From: Chloroflexota bacterium | Lineage (GTDB): Bacteria > Chloroflexota > FW602-bin22 > JACPRP01 | Direction: 5' to 3' | DNA: 47,900 nt | NCBI GenBank assembly: GCA_016210495.1 | Contig: JACQUC010000107.1 | Location: 1-47,900, forward strand | Part shown: in pieces, positions 25,667 through 33,760 of the stretch | Position numbering within the stretch: position 1 is the first letter of the stretch | How the letters are laid out: every line of letters begins with the position of its first letter | Program-made: the position numbers and the translations under genes | The notes under the pieces: model-generated | Database searches by the model: none | What the model was told of the DNA's origin: nothing | The model's input: the letters and a program-made list of their open reading frames with translations, nothing else

Positions 25667-25754
25667 TTCGACGATATCCTGTAGGGGCAACTCTGTGTGT
25701 TTGCCCCGTCTTCGACGATATCCCGTAGGGGCAACCCTGTGTGGTTGCCCCGTC
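25667..25754. repeat. tandem duplication of a 44-bp repeat unit
   Basis: Two adjacent 44-bp units (25667-25710 and 25711-25754), each TTCGACGATATCC, GTAGGGGCAAC, CTGTGTG, TTGCCCCGTC with three differences. The hairpin GGGGCAAC/GTTGCCCC makes it a family B-like element; a single copy lies at 33667. Confidence 0.85.
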
Positions 25755-25790
25755 GCTCCCACGCCGACGACGTCGTTTTTTGAGAACCAT

Positions 25791-26258
25791 CTAATTGTTA
25801 AGTGCCCCTGCCTCTATCCAGTACATCATATTCTTCACCCTATTCGGCGTAAGCTTTCTTTGCTCGTGAGGCATCGCGATCTCCTGGGAGGCAGGACGTC
25901 TCAGAACATAGATGAGAGTGCTTGCCTCCGGCCAGCCGGGAATGAGCACTGCTCCATACCGCGTCCCGCGCATCGTGTTCTCGTAGGAATCGAGCCTCAG
26001 CCCGTTTTCGGCCTTCTGCGCGCCGTGGCAGGACACGCAGTAAAGATCGAATATCGGCTGGATGTCCTGGGCATAGCTTGGCCCTTCGGCTATCTTGAAC
26101 TTGACCTTGATCGGCACGTCCGACTCCGTCGCGGTCACAGCCTCTTGCCGTTCCAATTCGCACGAGACGATAACGGTAATCGCGGCGATCAAGGCTAATG
26201 GCAACAGGGCTTTCCACAACGCGCCAAACGCCGCCCTATCACTGACTGAGTACCTCAT
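25791..26258 (-). CDS. monohaem cytochrome c lipoprotein, paralogue of 17384-17842
   Basis: 155 residues from ATG 26258. The start overlaps the upstream receiver gene's stop as ATGA. A signal helix ends in a possible lipobox (VIVSC). One haem motif, CVSCHG, lies in the same DIQPIFDLYCVSCH context as its paralogue, followed by AQKAENGLRLDSYE and an IAMPHEQRKL possible Met ligand. Translational coupling to a response regulator ties cytochrome supply to signalling. It probably shuttles electrons for the neighbouring MopB/NrfD complex. Confidence 0.85.
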   Translation of the reverse strand: MRYSVSDRAAFGALWKALLPLALIAAITVIVSCELERQEAVTATESDVPIKVKFKIAEGPSYAQDIQPIFDLYCVSCHGAQKAENGLRLDSYENTMRGTRYGAVLIPGWPEASTLIYVLRRPASQEIAMPHEQRKLTPNRVKNMMYWIEAGALNN

Positions 26259-26665
26259 GTCGCGTCGTTTCCTTGGGAGGATTGGCTGCCGCCGGCAACG
26301 CCCCTTAAGCCTAATGCCCGGCGCACGCGACCCGGCAGCTCACGTGCGTCGAAGGGCTTCTGCAAGTACTGCTCCGGTCTCCACCGCTGTATCATCGTCT
26401 TGTCGGGCGGGACCACCGACAGAACGATCACCGGAATGTCCTTCCAGAGTTCCGACCGGCGGAGAGTGGCCAGCACATCCGAGCCGCTGCAATCCGGTAA
26501 GTTTAGATCCAGCAGGATGAGATCCAGGCTCTTCTCCCGCGCCAGCCTCAAGCACTCCTCGCCCGTGCCGGCTTCGGTAACCTCGATCTCATCGCTCTGG
26601 ATGTTGACTTGCAGCAGCCGGCGCAGCCTCTCGTCGTCTTCCACTGCCAGCACCTGTCTTCGCAT
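26255..26665 (-). CDS. single-domain response regulator (CheY-like receiver)
   Basis: About 136 residues from ATG 26665; ATG 26677 is an alternative. A receiver domain only: acidic pair (VEDDE), phospho-acceptor Asp in LILLDLNLPD, Ser/Thr switch in IVLSVVPPD, and QKPF near the end. There is no output domain. It overlaps the lipoprotein cytochrome start by 4 bp, so it leads the respiratory operon. Its kinase partner is probably one of the two encoded upstream. Confidence 0.85.
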   Translation of the reverse strand: MRRQVLAVEDDERLRRLLQVNIQSDEIEVTEAGTGEECLRLAREKSLDLILLDLNLPDCSGSDVLATLRRSELWKDIPVIVLSVVPPDKTMIQRWRPEQYLQKPFDARELPGRVRRALGLRGVAGGSQSSQGNDAT

Positions 26666-26877
26666 AGCCGGCCCCATCCTCGGCCGTCTGCCGGGAGCGC
26701 CTCTCGGGCTTCGATCGTTCCTGGCCAAGACCAGCACAATCGCCACTATGCGGATTCTAGCGCAGCGGCATGAAATGCCTGTAAAAATGCCGGCGAATCC
26801 ATTAATTCTGCGTTAAGAAAATAGGCGCCATCGGGGACGCAGAGATTCTTCTATTTCTGTCTCTGCGCTCTCTGCGG

Positions 26878-27042
26878 TTGACGTATTCTCGTACTGGTTC
26901 AGAAGGAGACAACATTGAGGAAGTAAAAAGCAATGCCAAGGCAGCCATAGCCGGCCAAATCGAGACGCTAAAACAGGTTGGTGAGCCCGTGCCAGAGGAA
27001 ACCGAGCGCCCACAGGCAATTACTATCCATTTTGCGGCGTAG
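26878..27042 (+). pseudogene. HicB-like antitoxin remnant (C-terminal half)
   Basis: A plus-strand frame encodes SEGDNIEEVKSNAKAAI, GQIETLKQVGEPVPEE and a short Ile/His tail, ending at TAG 27042. This is the C-terminal half of the HicB fold (SEGDTxEEAxxNxxEAI, GEPIPEP in known members). There is no start codon and no N-terminal strand region; hicA is absent. The end overlaps the tail of the convergent diguanylate cyclase gene by 20 bp. Confidence 0.6.
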
Positions 27043-27904
27043 AAGCCACCCTCGCCGCCTCAAAGACCTCGTACTTGACCATGTTCTTCCCTGCCGTCTT
27101 TGCCGAATACATCGAAGCATCGACTTTTTCCATCATCTCGTCAAACGACGACGGGGCAGTCAGAAAAGTAATCGCCCCAATACTGAACGTCACCGGCCAG
27201 TTGTTCCTCTCCATCGCGCTCGACAACATCTCCTGCACCCTGCCAATCAGCACCCCGGCCTGAACGTCCCCCGTTTCGGGCAGCAGGATGGCAAACTCGT
27301 CGCCACCAAGTCGTGCCACCAGATCGTTTACTCGAACATCCTTCCTGAGCGCTTCCGCCACCAGGCGCAAGAGACTGTCCCCGGTGCTGTGTCCGAAACG
27401 ATCGTTCACCGTCTTGAAGTTGTCGGCATCCATGTAGACGACCGTGAAAGGATGGCCGTACCGGCGAGCTCGGCTTATCTCCAGGTTGGCCAACTCGAGG
27501 AAATAACGCCCATTCGCTGCTCCGGTTAGGTAGTCCGTCCGAGCCAGTTCCTTTTCGTGGTCGTATGTCCTTTTCAAGGCGGCTATGATAAAAGTCATGG
27601 CCAGGAAAGTGCTCAGCCTCACGAACGCGTTCCAATAAGGCAACACGGCGCTCGGCAATGCGTATTGCCCTGCCGCGTTGCCTAGGGGCCAGATGAGCGC
27701 AGCGACGATAGAGATGAAAATCCCGAAGTGCCTGCCGATGAGCCAGGTGCCGAGGAAGATTGGCAGGAGATAGAATACGGAGAACGAAACCCCGGGCCCC
27801 GTATTGATGTCGAGGGCCACTACAACAGCGAGGAAAAGCAGCCCCACGGCCACTGAGACTGGCTTTGGTAGTCTGCCGAGATGGGTCAACAGCCTGTTAA
27901 CCAC
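27023..27904 (-). CDS. membrane diguanylate cyclase (GGDEF)
   Basis: 293 residues from GTG 27904, with GAGGGG 8 nt upstream. About four membrane helices in the first 110 residues, then a GGDEF domain: DYLTGAANGRYF, MDADNFKTVNDRFGH, and an intact LGGDEF active site. RVND lies five residues before GGDEF, which is the product-inhibition I-site. It makes cyclic di-GMP from two GTP. The membrane sensor is a short multi-helix type without recognised ligand residues. Confidence 0.92.
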   Translation of the reverse strand: MVNRLLTHLGRLPKPVSVAVGLLFLAVVVALDINTGPGVSFSVFYLLPIFLGTWLIGRHFGIFISIVAALIWPLGNAAGQYALPSAVLPYWNAFVRLSTFLAMTFIIAALKRTYDHEKELARTDYLTGAANGRYFLELANLEISRARRYGHPFTVVYMDADNFKTVNDRFGHSTGDSLLRLVAEALRKDVRVNDLVARLGGDEFAILLPETGDVQAGVLIGRVQEMLSSAMERNNWPVTFSIGAITFLTAPSSFDEMMEKVDASMYSAKTAGKNMVKYEVFEAARVASTPQNG

Positions 27905-28034
27905 GTTTCGCGCCCCTCGGGTGTTGTTTTGCGTAGGGCGAGCAAGATACCAGGCTCGCAGGCCAGTACTCCATCGGGCCTGCTGCAATGAACGCCGGCA
28001 GGCTGTTTGAGCGGCTCGTACAAGCCCCGTTAGT

Positions 28035-28763
28035 TTACATCAACGTCGCTTGAGAATCAATACCACGAGCATCGGCGCTGGCGAAATAGTATCCTATTCC
28101 CGGCCTTGAGAGGATGTACTTCGGTTTGGACGGATCCTCTTCTATCTTTTGCCGTAGGTGGTGTACGTACACCCGCAAGTAGTCGATTTCCTCGCGGTAT
28201 TCCGGTCCCCATACCCTGCTCAGGAGCCCTTCGTGCAAGACGACTCGTCCAGCGTTGGTCGTGAGCTGCCAGAGGAGCTTGTACTCCGTTGCGCTCAGCA
28301 CGATCTCTTGCCCGCGCACAGTCACGCGATTCCGCAGGTAGTCAATACAGAAGTCGCCATGCACGAAACTGGAGCGCGCCTTGACGCGATCGTCCGGGCT
28401 GCACCGGCGCAGCACGGCCTTCACGCGGGCCAGCAGCTCTTCTGCCCCGAAGGGCTTGGTTACGTAGTCGTCGGCTCCCGCATTGAACCCCTTGACCTTG
28501 TCTGCCTCCTCTCCCTTGGCCGTAAGCACGATAACCGGGACGTCGGAGAACTCCCTCACGCGTTGGCACACCTCGATGCCGTCCATGCCAGGCATAACAA
28601 TGTCAAGCATTATCAGGTCGGGATTCTCTCGCTCGGCTAGGTTGAGAGCCGTTTGGCCTTCGTACGCACCCAGCACCCGGTACCCCATCGATTCGAGATT
28701 GGCCCGCACATATCTGACCAGGCGTGGCTCGTCGTCCACCACTAGTACACTCGTCGGTCTCAT
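28035..28763 (-). CDS. OmpR/PhoB-family response regulator
   Basis: 242 residues from ATG 28763, six bases after GGAGG (ATG 28766 is equally possible in frame). The receiver has VVDDE, phospho-Asp in LIMLDIVMPGMDG, VLTAKGEEAD and TKPFGAEEL. The C-terminal winged helix (VLSATEYKLLWQLTTNAGRV, RVYVHHLRQKI) binds DNA. The Cache histidine kinase gene lies directly upstream on the same strand and is the likely partner. Target genes cannot be read from the sequence; the respiratory operon is a natural guess. Confidence 0.92.
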   Translation of the reverse strand: MRPTSVLVVDDEPRLVRYVRANLESMGYRVLGAYEGQTALNLAERENPDLIMLDIVMPGMDGIEVCQRVREFSDVPVIVLTAKGEEADKVKGFNAGADDYVTKPFGAEELLARVKAVLRRCSPDDRVKARSSFVHGDFCIDYLRNRVTVRGQEIVLSATEYKLLWQLTTNAGRVVLHEGLLSRVWGPEYREEIDYLRVYVHHLRQKIEEDPSKPKYILSRPGIGYYFASADARGIDSQATLM

Positions 28764-28876
28764 CATAGACCTCCTTCACGTCATCATGACCTTTGGTCCT
28801 CTTTGACCAATTCGACATCATTCTATTGATCGTGGTCGCGATAGCATACGTATTGCTGATGGCAAGAGCGCTGGCC

Positions 28877-28934
28877 GGTCTAAAGACGCGGCCGCTACGT
28901 CCCTCCACCCCCGTAGCGTCGGTGTCTTTAGACC
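28877..28934. repeat. 58-bp inverted repeat overlapping the kinase stop codon
   Basis: GGTCTAAAGAC starts at 28877 and GTCTTTAGACC ends at 28934, with CGCTACG/CGTAGCG also pairing inside and a few mismatches. The loop includes a GGGGGTGGAGGG stretch on the reverse strand, like family B. It supplies the last codon and stop of the kinase and may act as a terminator or RNA-stability element. Confidence 0.65.
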
Positions 28935-30943
28935 CGACCGCTCGCCTGTCTGTTGAGGCGAATACCTGTTCGATCGGGGACACCGCCGCTGCTTCCCACT
29001 ACTTCGGCGGCTCCAGGAATTGATCCTTCGTCCATTTCTTCTCCTTCCACCGTTGTCGTACGGATCTCCGTCAGCGGGATCGTGAAAACGAATCTGCTGC
29101 CCTGCCCCACGGCGCTCTCGGCCCAAATTTTGCCGCCGTGCGCTTCCACCAGCGCGCGCGCAATCGCCAGGCCGAGGCCGCTCCCTCCGGCCCGCCTCGC
29201 CAGGGGACCGTCCACCCGATAGAAGCGGGCAAAGATCTTGTCGATCTGTTCGGCCGGTATGCCCACCCCCTCGTCCGACACGCTGACGAGAGCGTTGCCA
29301 CCGCTGATCTCTCCGCGCACCACTATTCGCCCCCCATCGGGCGAGTACTTGACTGCGTTCTCCAGCAGGTTGTGCAGAATCTGCTCGATGCGTCGAGGAT
29401 CTGCCTCCAGGATTGGGTAGGACGCCGGAAACTCCACCGACAACTCGTGTTTCTGGGCCCGCGCCTGTTGCTCGGCCACGACACGACGCACGATGCGGCC
29501 TACGAGTACCGGTTGCTTGCAAATATTCAGCGCTCCGGCCTCGACCTTGGACATCTCCAGCAGGTTGTCGATGAGCTCGCGCAGCTTGTCGCATTCTTCG
29601 TCGACGATCTCCAGGAACTCGGTGCGCGTCGCCGCATCCCACGTCACATCCTTGCGCAGAAGAGTCGTAGTATATCCCTTGATGGAGGATAGCGGCGTGC
29701 GCAGCTCGTGCGAAACAGTAGAGATGAACTCAGACTTCAACCGGTCCGCCTCTTCCAGGGCTCGGGCAAGTTCCGCCTGCTTGAGCAGCCTGGCGTTTTC
29801 TTGGGTTCGCTCTTCCACCCGCATTTCCAGCTCTTTGTTCCAGCACTCGATCTCCGCGCGCGATTCTCTGAGCCTGGCAGTCATCGTGTCGAAGGACGCC
29901 ACCAGCACCCCCAGCTCGTCGCGGCCCCTTACGGCGACGGTCGCCGTAAGGTCGCCCGCGGCGACGCGTTGCGAAGCGTCCGTGAGCATCTTTATCGGAC
30001 TGACGACATTGTTCGCGATGAGCCAGGCAAACAGCAGGCCGCTGACAAAAGACACGAGCGCAAAGAGCAGAATGCTGTTGCGCAACGCCCTGGCGGGTGC
30101 GAATGCCTCCTCGACGTCCTGCTCGACCGCCACGCCCCACGTCGTGGACCGAAGCCCTACGTATGCCACTACGTCGTCCTTCACCTTCTTTCCATCGCGG
30201 AAATACGGGTCGGAAACTACGAAGGCATCACCATCCCTGGGTGGTGGCACCAGGTTGGTGTGATGCCACTCGCGAAGCAGGTAGTCCGGGTCTGTACTGG
30301 CGATGACGATCCCACGCTCGTCCACGATCTGCGTGTGACCCGTTAGCCCCGGTCGCATGCCCTGGATGACCTCGCTGATACTTGGGTGGGTCAGGTCGAA
30401 GGCGCCCCCCAGAACGGCGGTTATCTCGCCGGCCGTGTTCTTGATGGGAACCGTCAGCGAGACGATTGGCTTCCGCGTCCCGGGGGCGGCTACCACGCTG
30501 GATATGATCGGCTGCCCGCTTTGCAGCGTCTTGGCAATATGCGGCAGTTTGGCGATGTTGGTGTTCACTACCGTGGCATCGTGAGGCTCCGTAAGAAGCA
30601 CGTTCCCTTGGGCATCCAGCAGGAACGCGTTGTAAGTGAAGACGGCGCTTTCGCGAAAGATGTCTTTGAGGATTCTCCTGCTCGTGTCGAGATTCCCCTG
30701 CTCCAGGTCGACGAACTCTGGCTTGGCCCGCTTCTCCAGTTCGTCCAGCCCGTGCCTGAGCATCTGGTCGATATGGTTTGCGGCCATGCGGGCGATGATC
30801 AGTCGCTCGTCCAGCGTCCGCTGCGTGCTCTCGTTCACGGCCTGGAAGCCCAATAGGCTCAGCAGGCCAAAGCTCACCGAGAGGCCCAGCATGACAAGGA
30901 CGATGATCTTTGTTTGCAGGCCGACATTACTCAGAACGGGCAC
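28928..30943 (-). CDS. Cache-HAMP sensor histidine kinase
   Basis: 671 residues from GTG 30943, overlapping the upstream receiver gene by 17 bp. Order: helix (about 10-32), a large extracytoplasmic double-Cache domain, helix (about 290-312), HAMP, coiled coil, HisKA with phospho-accepting His412 in SHELRTPL, then HATPase with NLLENAVKYSPDGG, VGIPAEQI and GGSGLGLAIA. The N-terminal third is paralogous to the sensor at window start but lacks its CxxCH motif. The extreme C-terminus beyond the ATPase is derived partly from an inverted repeat. Ligand unknown; Cache domains often bind small organic acids or amino acids. Confidence 0.93.
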   Translation of the reverse strand: MPVLSNVGLQTKIIVLVMLGLSVSFGLLSLLGFQAVNESTQRTLDERLIIARMAANHIDQMLRHGLDELEKRAKPEFVDLEQGNLDTSRRILKDIFRESAVFTYNAFLLDAQGNVLLTEPHDATVVNTNIAKLPHIAKTLQSGQPIISSVVAAPGTRKPIVSLTVPIKNTAGEITAVLGGAFDLTHPSISEVIQGMRPGLTGHTQIVDERGIVIASTDPDYLLREWHHTNLVPPPRDGDAFVVSDPYFRDGKKVKDDVVAYVGLRSTTWGVAVEQDVEEAFAPARALRNSILLFALVSFVSGLLFAWLIANNVVSPIKMLTDASQRVAAGDLTATVAVRGRDELGVLVASFDTMTARLRESRAEIECWNKELEMRVEERTQENARLLKQAELARALEEADRLKSEFISTVSHELRTPLSSIKGYTTTLLRKDVTWDAATRTEFLEIVDEECDKLRELIDNLLEMSKVEAGALNICKQPVLVGRIVRRVVAEQQARAQKHELSVEFPASYPILEADPRRIEQILHNLLENAVKYSPDGGRIVVRGEISGGNALVSVSDEGVGIPAEQIDKIFARFYRVDGPLARRAGGSGLGLAIARALVEAHGGKIWAESAVGQGSRFVFTIPLTEIRTTTVEGEEMDEGSIPGAAEVVGSSGGVPDRTGIRLNRQASGRV

Positions 30944-31307
30944 GATGAATCCCTCGCATCATCGGGAGGAGTTCTTTGCGGGCAGATCCTTTCGCCAGTA
31001 GACCGCTGGCTCCGCTGCCAGCGACTGCCGTACGGTATTCCTCGTCGCTATCGTCGGTGAGCACGATGATGTCCGCTTCCGGTAGACACTGCTTGATGAG
31101 CCCGGCGACATCCAGGCCGTTGATGTCTGGCAACGTGATGTCCACCAGCACGATATCCGGCCTGAGGCTTCGTGCCTTGTCGAGCGCGTCCTGCCCGCTT
31201 TCGGCCTCCCCGACAAGTTCCAGCTCCGGCTGTGAAAGCAGTATCTCGCGGAGCGCTTTGCGAAAAGGCACATAGTCGTCCGCCAGGAGCACGCGGCTCT
31301 TCTCCAT
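30927..31307 (-). CDS. single-domain response regulator
   Basis: 126-residue receiver from ATG 31307: LLADDYVPFRKAL, phospho-Asp in IVLVDITLPDINGLD, IIVLTDDSDEE, and a LLAKGS conserved Lys region. NarL-like receiver without the HTH. Overlaps the Cache kinase start, so it is co-translated and may accept its phosphoryl group or compete with the OmpR-type regulator. Confidence 0.87.
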   Translation of the reverse strand: MEKSRVLLADDYVPFRKALREILLSQPELELVGEAESGQDALDKARSLRPDIVLVDITLPDINGLDVAGLIKQCLPEADIIVLTDDSDEEYRTAVAGSGASGLLAKGSARKELLPMMRGIHRARSE

Positions 31308-31414
31308 CCATCACCCTCTCAAGCGATTCCCAGAAAGGCCACGCTTATTCTAGTTCAGTCGCTTCTGTCAAGGCATCGGATGCGGGATGTATTTTGGCCG
31401 CACGAGGAATGTAT

Positions 31415-32074
31415 TTAGGAATCCAGCTCGATCAGCCCGGTGCGGATAGCGTACTTCACCAGCTCGGTGCGATCGTGCATCCCAAGCTTCTCCATAATGT
31501 GCGTGCGGTGGGTCTGCACGGTCTTGACGCTGAGGCACAGTTCGTCCGCGATGGCCTGATTCGTGTGTCCTTCGGCGATCAGCTTGAGGATTTCGCGTTC
31601 GCGGTCGGTCAGCCTGTCTATGCCCTCTTGCTCGTCCGAACCCTCCCCCCGGCGCAGGTACTCCTGTATGACTTTTTTCGCCACAGCCGGGTGCAAGAAC
31701 GACTCGCCCTCGTGAACCGCTCTAATCGCGGACACAAGCTCCGTGGCCGCCGCACGCTTCAGGACGTATCCGGCCGCGCCCGCGTTCAGGATCTGGAAAA
31801 TGTACTCCTCGTTGTCGTGCATCGTCAACACGACAACCTGAACGTCTGGGTCGTTCCTCTTGATCTGCTTGGTGGCTTCCAGGCCGTTCATTGCCGGCAT
31901 CCCGATGTCCATCAGCACGACGTCCGGCTTGAGCTCGTGTGCCTTCGCCACTGCCTGGCGGCCATCGGCTGCCTCGGCCACCACCTCGATGTCCGGCTGT
32001 GCCTCAAGGAGCACGCGAATGCCTTCGCGCAACAGTGTGTGATCGTCCGCCAACATCACCCGTATCTTGCTCAT
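31415..32074 (-). CDS. NarL/FixJ-family response regulator
   Basis: 219 residues from ATG 32074, which overlaps the upstream kinase stop as ATGA. The receiver has LADDHTLLREGI, phospho-Asp in DVVLMDIGMPAMNG and LTMHDNEEY. The C-terminal LuxR-type HTH reads LTDREREILKLIAEGHTNQAIADEL then VKTVQTHRTHIMEKL. The coupled NarX-like kinase is its evident partner. It probably activates respiratory or energy genes as NarL relatives do (inference). Confidence 0.94.
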   Translation of the reverse strand: MSKIRVMLADDHTLLREGIRVLLEAQPDIEVVAEAADGRQAVAKAHELKPDVVLMDIGMPAMNGLEATKQIKRNDPDVQVVVLTMHDNEEYIFQILNAGAAGYVLKRAAATELVSAIRAVHEGESFLHPAVAKKVIQEYLRRGEGSDEQEGIDRLTDREREILKLIAEGHTNQAIADELCLSVKTVQTHRTHIMEKLGMHDRTELVKYAIRTGLIELDS

Positions 32075-33609
32075 CCTGGCACCAGCTCCCAACTGTGCAC
32101 CGGCACGCGTAAAGTCACGCGCGTGCCCTTGCCTGGCGTGGACTCGATCGACAGCGTGCCTCCCAAGAGAGCTATCCTCTCTTCCATCCCCAAAAGCCCC
32201 AGGCCCCGCTCACTGTCTCGCGAGCGGAGGGTCCGCTCCACGTCAAACCCTATGCCGTCGTCCTCTATCGACGCCCTGACGTCCGATTCATCGAATGCCA
32301 GCCGAATGGTCGCCGTGCTCGCCTGGGAGTGCCGGGTGATGTTCGTGATAGCTTCCTGGACCACGCGGAAAAGCACCGTTTCCATTTGCGCGGGGAGTCT
32401 CTCCTTGAACCCATCGGCTCGGAAGTTGAATTTCGTGCCCGAGATCTCCGAGTGGCTCTTGGCGTACCAACGCAGGGCCGGAATCAGACCCAGATCGTCC
32501 AGCAGAGTAGGCCGCAGATCCATAATGATCTTTCTTATCTCCTCGAGCGTTTGGATGGTGAGAGCCTTGATGGAGCCGAGGCGCTCCCTGAAGTCGACGA
32601 GATCGTTGGGAAGCGACTCCTCGGCCGATTCCAGGCTGATGATCAGGGCCGTGAGGGCCTGGCTCGCCTCGTCGTGTAGCTCGCGGGCGATGCGCTTGCG
32701 CTCTTCCTCCTGGGCAGAAATGGTCTTCTCCAGCAACTGGCCGCGCGCATGCTCTTTCCGCTGAATCTCCTCGTACAATCGACGGCTTAGCTCGAGGGCT
32801 TCTTGCTGGGCCTGGAAGCGCTGCTGATGTGCCGCTTCCAGTTGCTGTCCGTGTTCGGTCTCGAATACCCTGAGCATCTTCAGCACGAAGTAGACGATCG
32901 TGATCGCCGAGCCGGCCCTTAGAACCTGCACCGGCACCCCTGTTAACGCCAGGAAGGAGTCGTAGTTCAGCGCCGACGCCGGCGGGAACGGCGCCGCCGG
33001 AACTACTAGGCCCGCTACCACCGCGTTAAAGGCGAAGGCAACGGCGGCGCCCGCCGTTGCGCGCGCAATCCGCGGCATGTTCCCTTCGACGAACTGGGGA
33101 ATCTGGAAGGCCAGCGCCATAGAGGCGAGGACGCTCCCGGGCAGGTACAAAACGTACCTGGCCAGGGCGTTCGCGTTCGTCAGCCAGCGGTCGCTTAGCG
33201 ACCCGCCCAGCGCCAGGTCGGCAATAACGGCGATGAACCAGGCCGCGAACAGCAGACCCGGCGCCCACTCGAGCCATTTGGCGCTGGTCGTGCCGGCCAA
33301 CAACTTGCTGCCAAACAGCAAGAGGAACGCTATGGAAAGCGCCATCAGCAGTATACCTACCGTTTCCACAGCTAACCACTCTTGCGCCGGCGACTTCGCT
33401 TCGGTGATAAACATGGACATTTCGAACCATTCCACCACACCGTGCAACAGTCCGAAGCCGCCCAGGAAAGGCAGGCTGCTTGCAAGTTTGAGATTGCTGG
33501 ATTTCCTGGATTCGAGGAGGATGGCCAGGCCCATAGAGAAATAGGCCAGGCCATAGACGAAGAAAACGAAAACCAGGTTGTGGCTGAAGAAGCTCGACAC
33601 CGAGTTCAC
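32071..33609 (-). CDS. NarX/DegS-type histidine kinase with multi-helix membrane sensor
   Basis: 512 residues from GTG 33609. The first 250 residues contain about seven membrane helices with no large external domain, suggesting a sensor of membrane state or a quinone/lipid ligand. A coiled coil leads to HisKA_3 with His312 in RELHDEASQAL, then an HATPase (VVQEAITNITRHSQA, DDGIGFD, GLGLLGMEER). Overlap with the NarL-type gene gives a clear pair. Confidence 0.92.
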   Translation of the reverse strand: MNSVSSFFSHNLVFVFFVYGLAYFSMGLAILLESRKSSNLKLASSLPFLGGFGLLHGVVEWFEMSMFITEAKSPAQEWLAVETVGILLMALSIAFLLLFGSKLLAGTTSAKWLEWAPGLLFAAWFIAVIADLALGGSLSDRWLTNANALARYVLYLPGSVLASMALAFQIPQFVEGNMPRIARATAGAAVAFAFNAVVAGLVVPAAPFPPASALNYDSFLALTGVPVQVLRAGSAITIVYFVLKMLRVFETEHGQQLEAAHQQRFQAQQEALELSRRLYEEIQRKEHARGQLLEKTISAQEEERKRIARELHDEASQALTALIISLESAEESLPNDLVDFRERLGSIKALTIQTLEEIRKIIMDLRPTLLDDLGLIPALRWYAKSHSEISGTKFNFRADGFKERLPAQMETVLFRVVQEAITNITRHSQASTATIRLAFDESDVRASIEDDGIGFDVERTLRSRDSERGLGLLGMEERIALLGGTLSIESTPGKGTRVTLRVPVHSWELVPG

Positions 33610-33666
33610 CCGTGGTCACTAGCCCTTTTTCCCAAGTGCTCGATCAGACAGGCATCCCCGGCGACC

Positions 33667-33693
33667 CCATAGGGGCAACCCTATGTGGTTGCC
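33667..33693. repeat. single family B-like repeat
   Basis: ATAGGGGCAACCCTATGTGG and TTGCCC form the same GGGCAAC/GTTGCCC hairpin as the tandem pair at 25667. It lies in the 150-bp gap between the kinase start and the secreted protein gene. Confidence 0.7.
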
Positions 33694-33760
33694 CACGCGT
33701 ATGGCTGCCCACCCGCATGGCTGCCCTATCGCCCAATACATGGATCACCTATATGCCCGA

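Noticed and set aside
31172..32764. 530-codon plus-strand frame opposite the NarL/NarX-like pair
   Set aside because: Antisense shadow; the reverse-strand genes carry full catalytic motifs.
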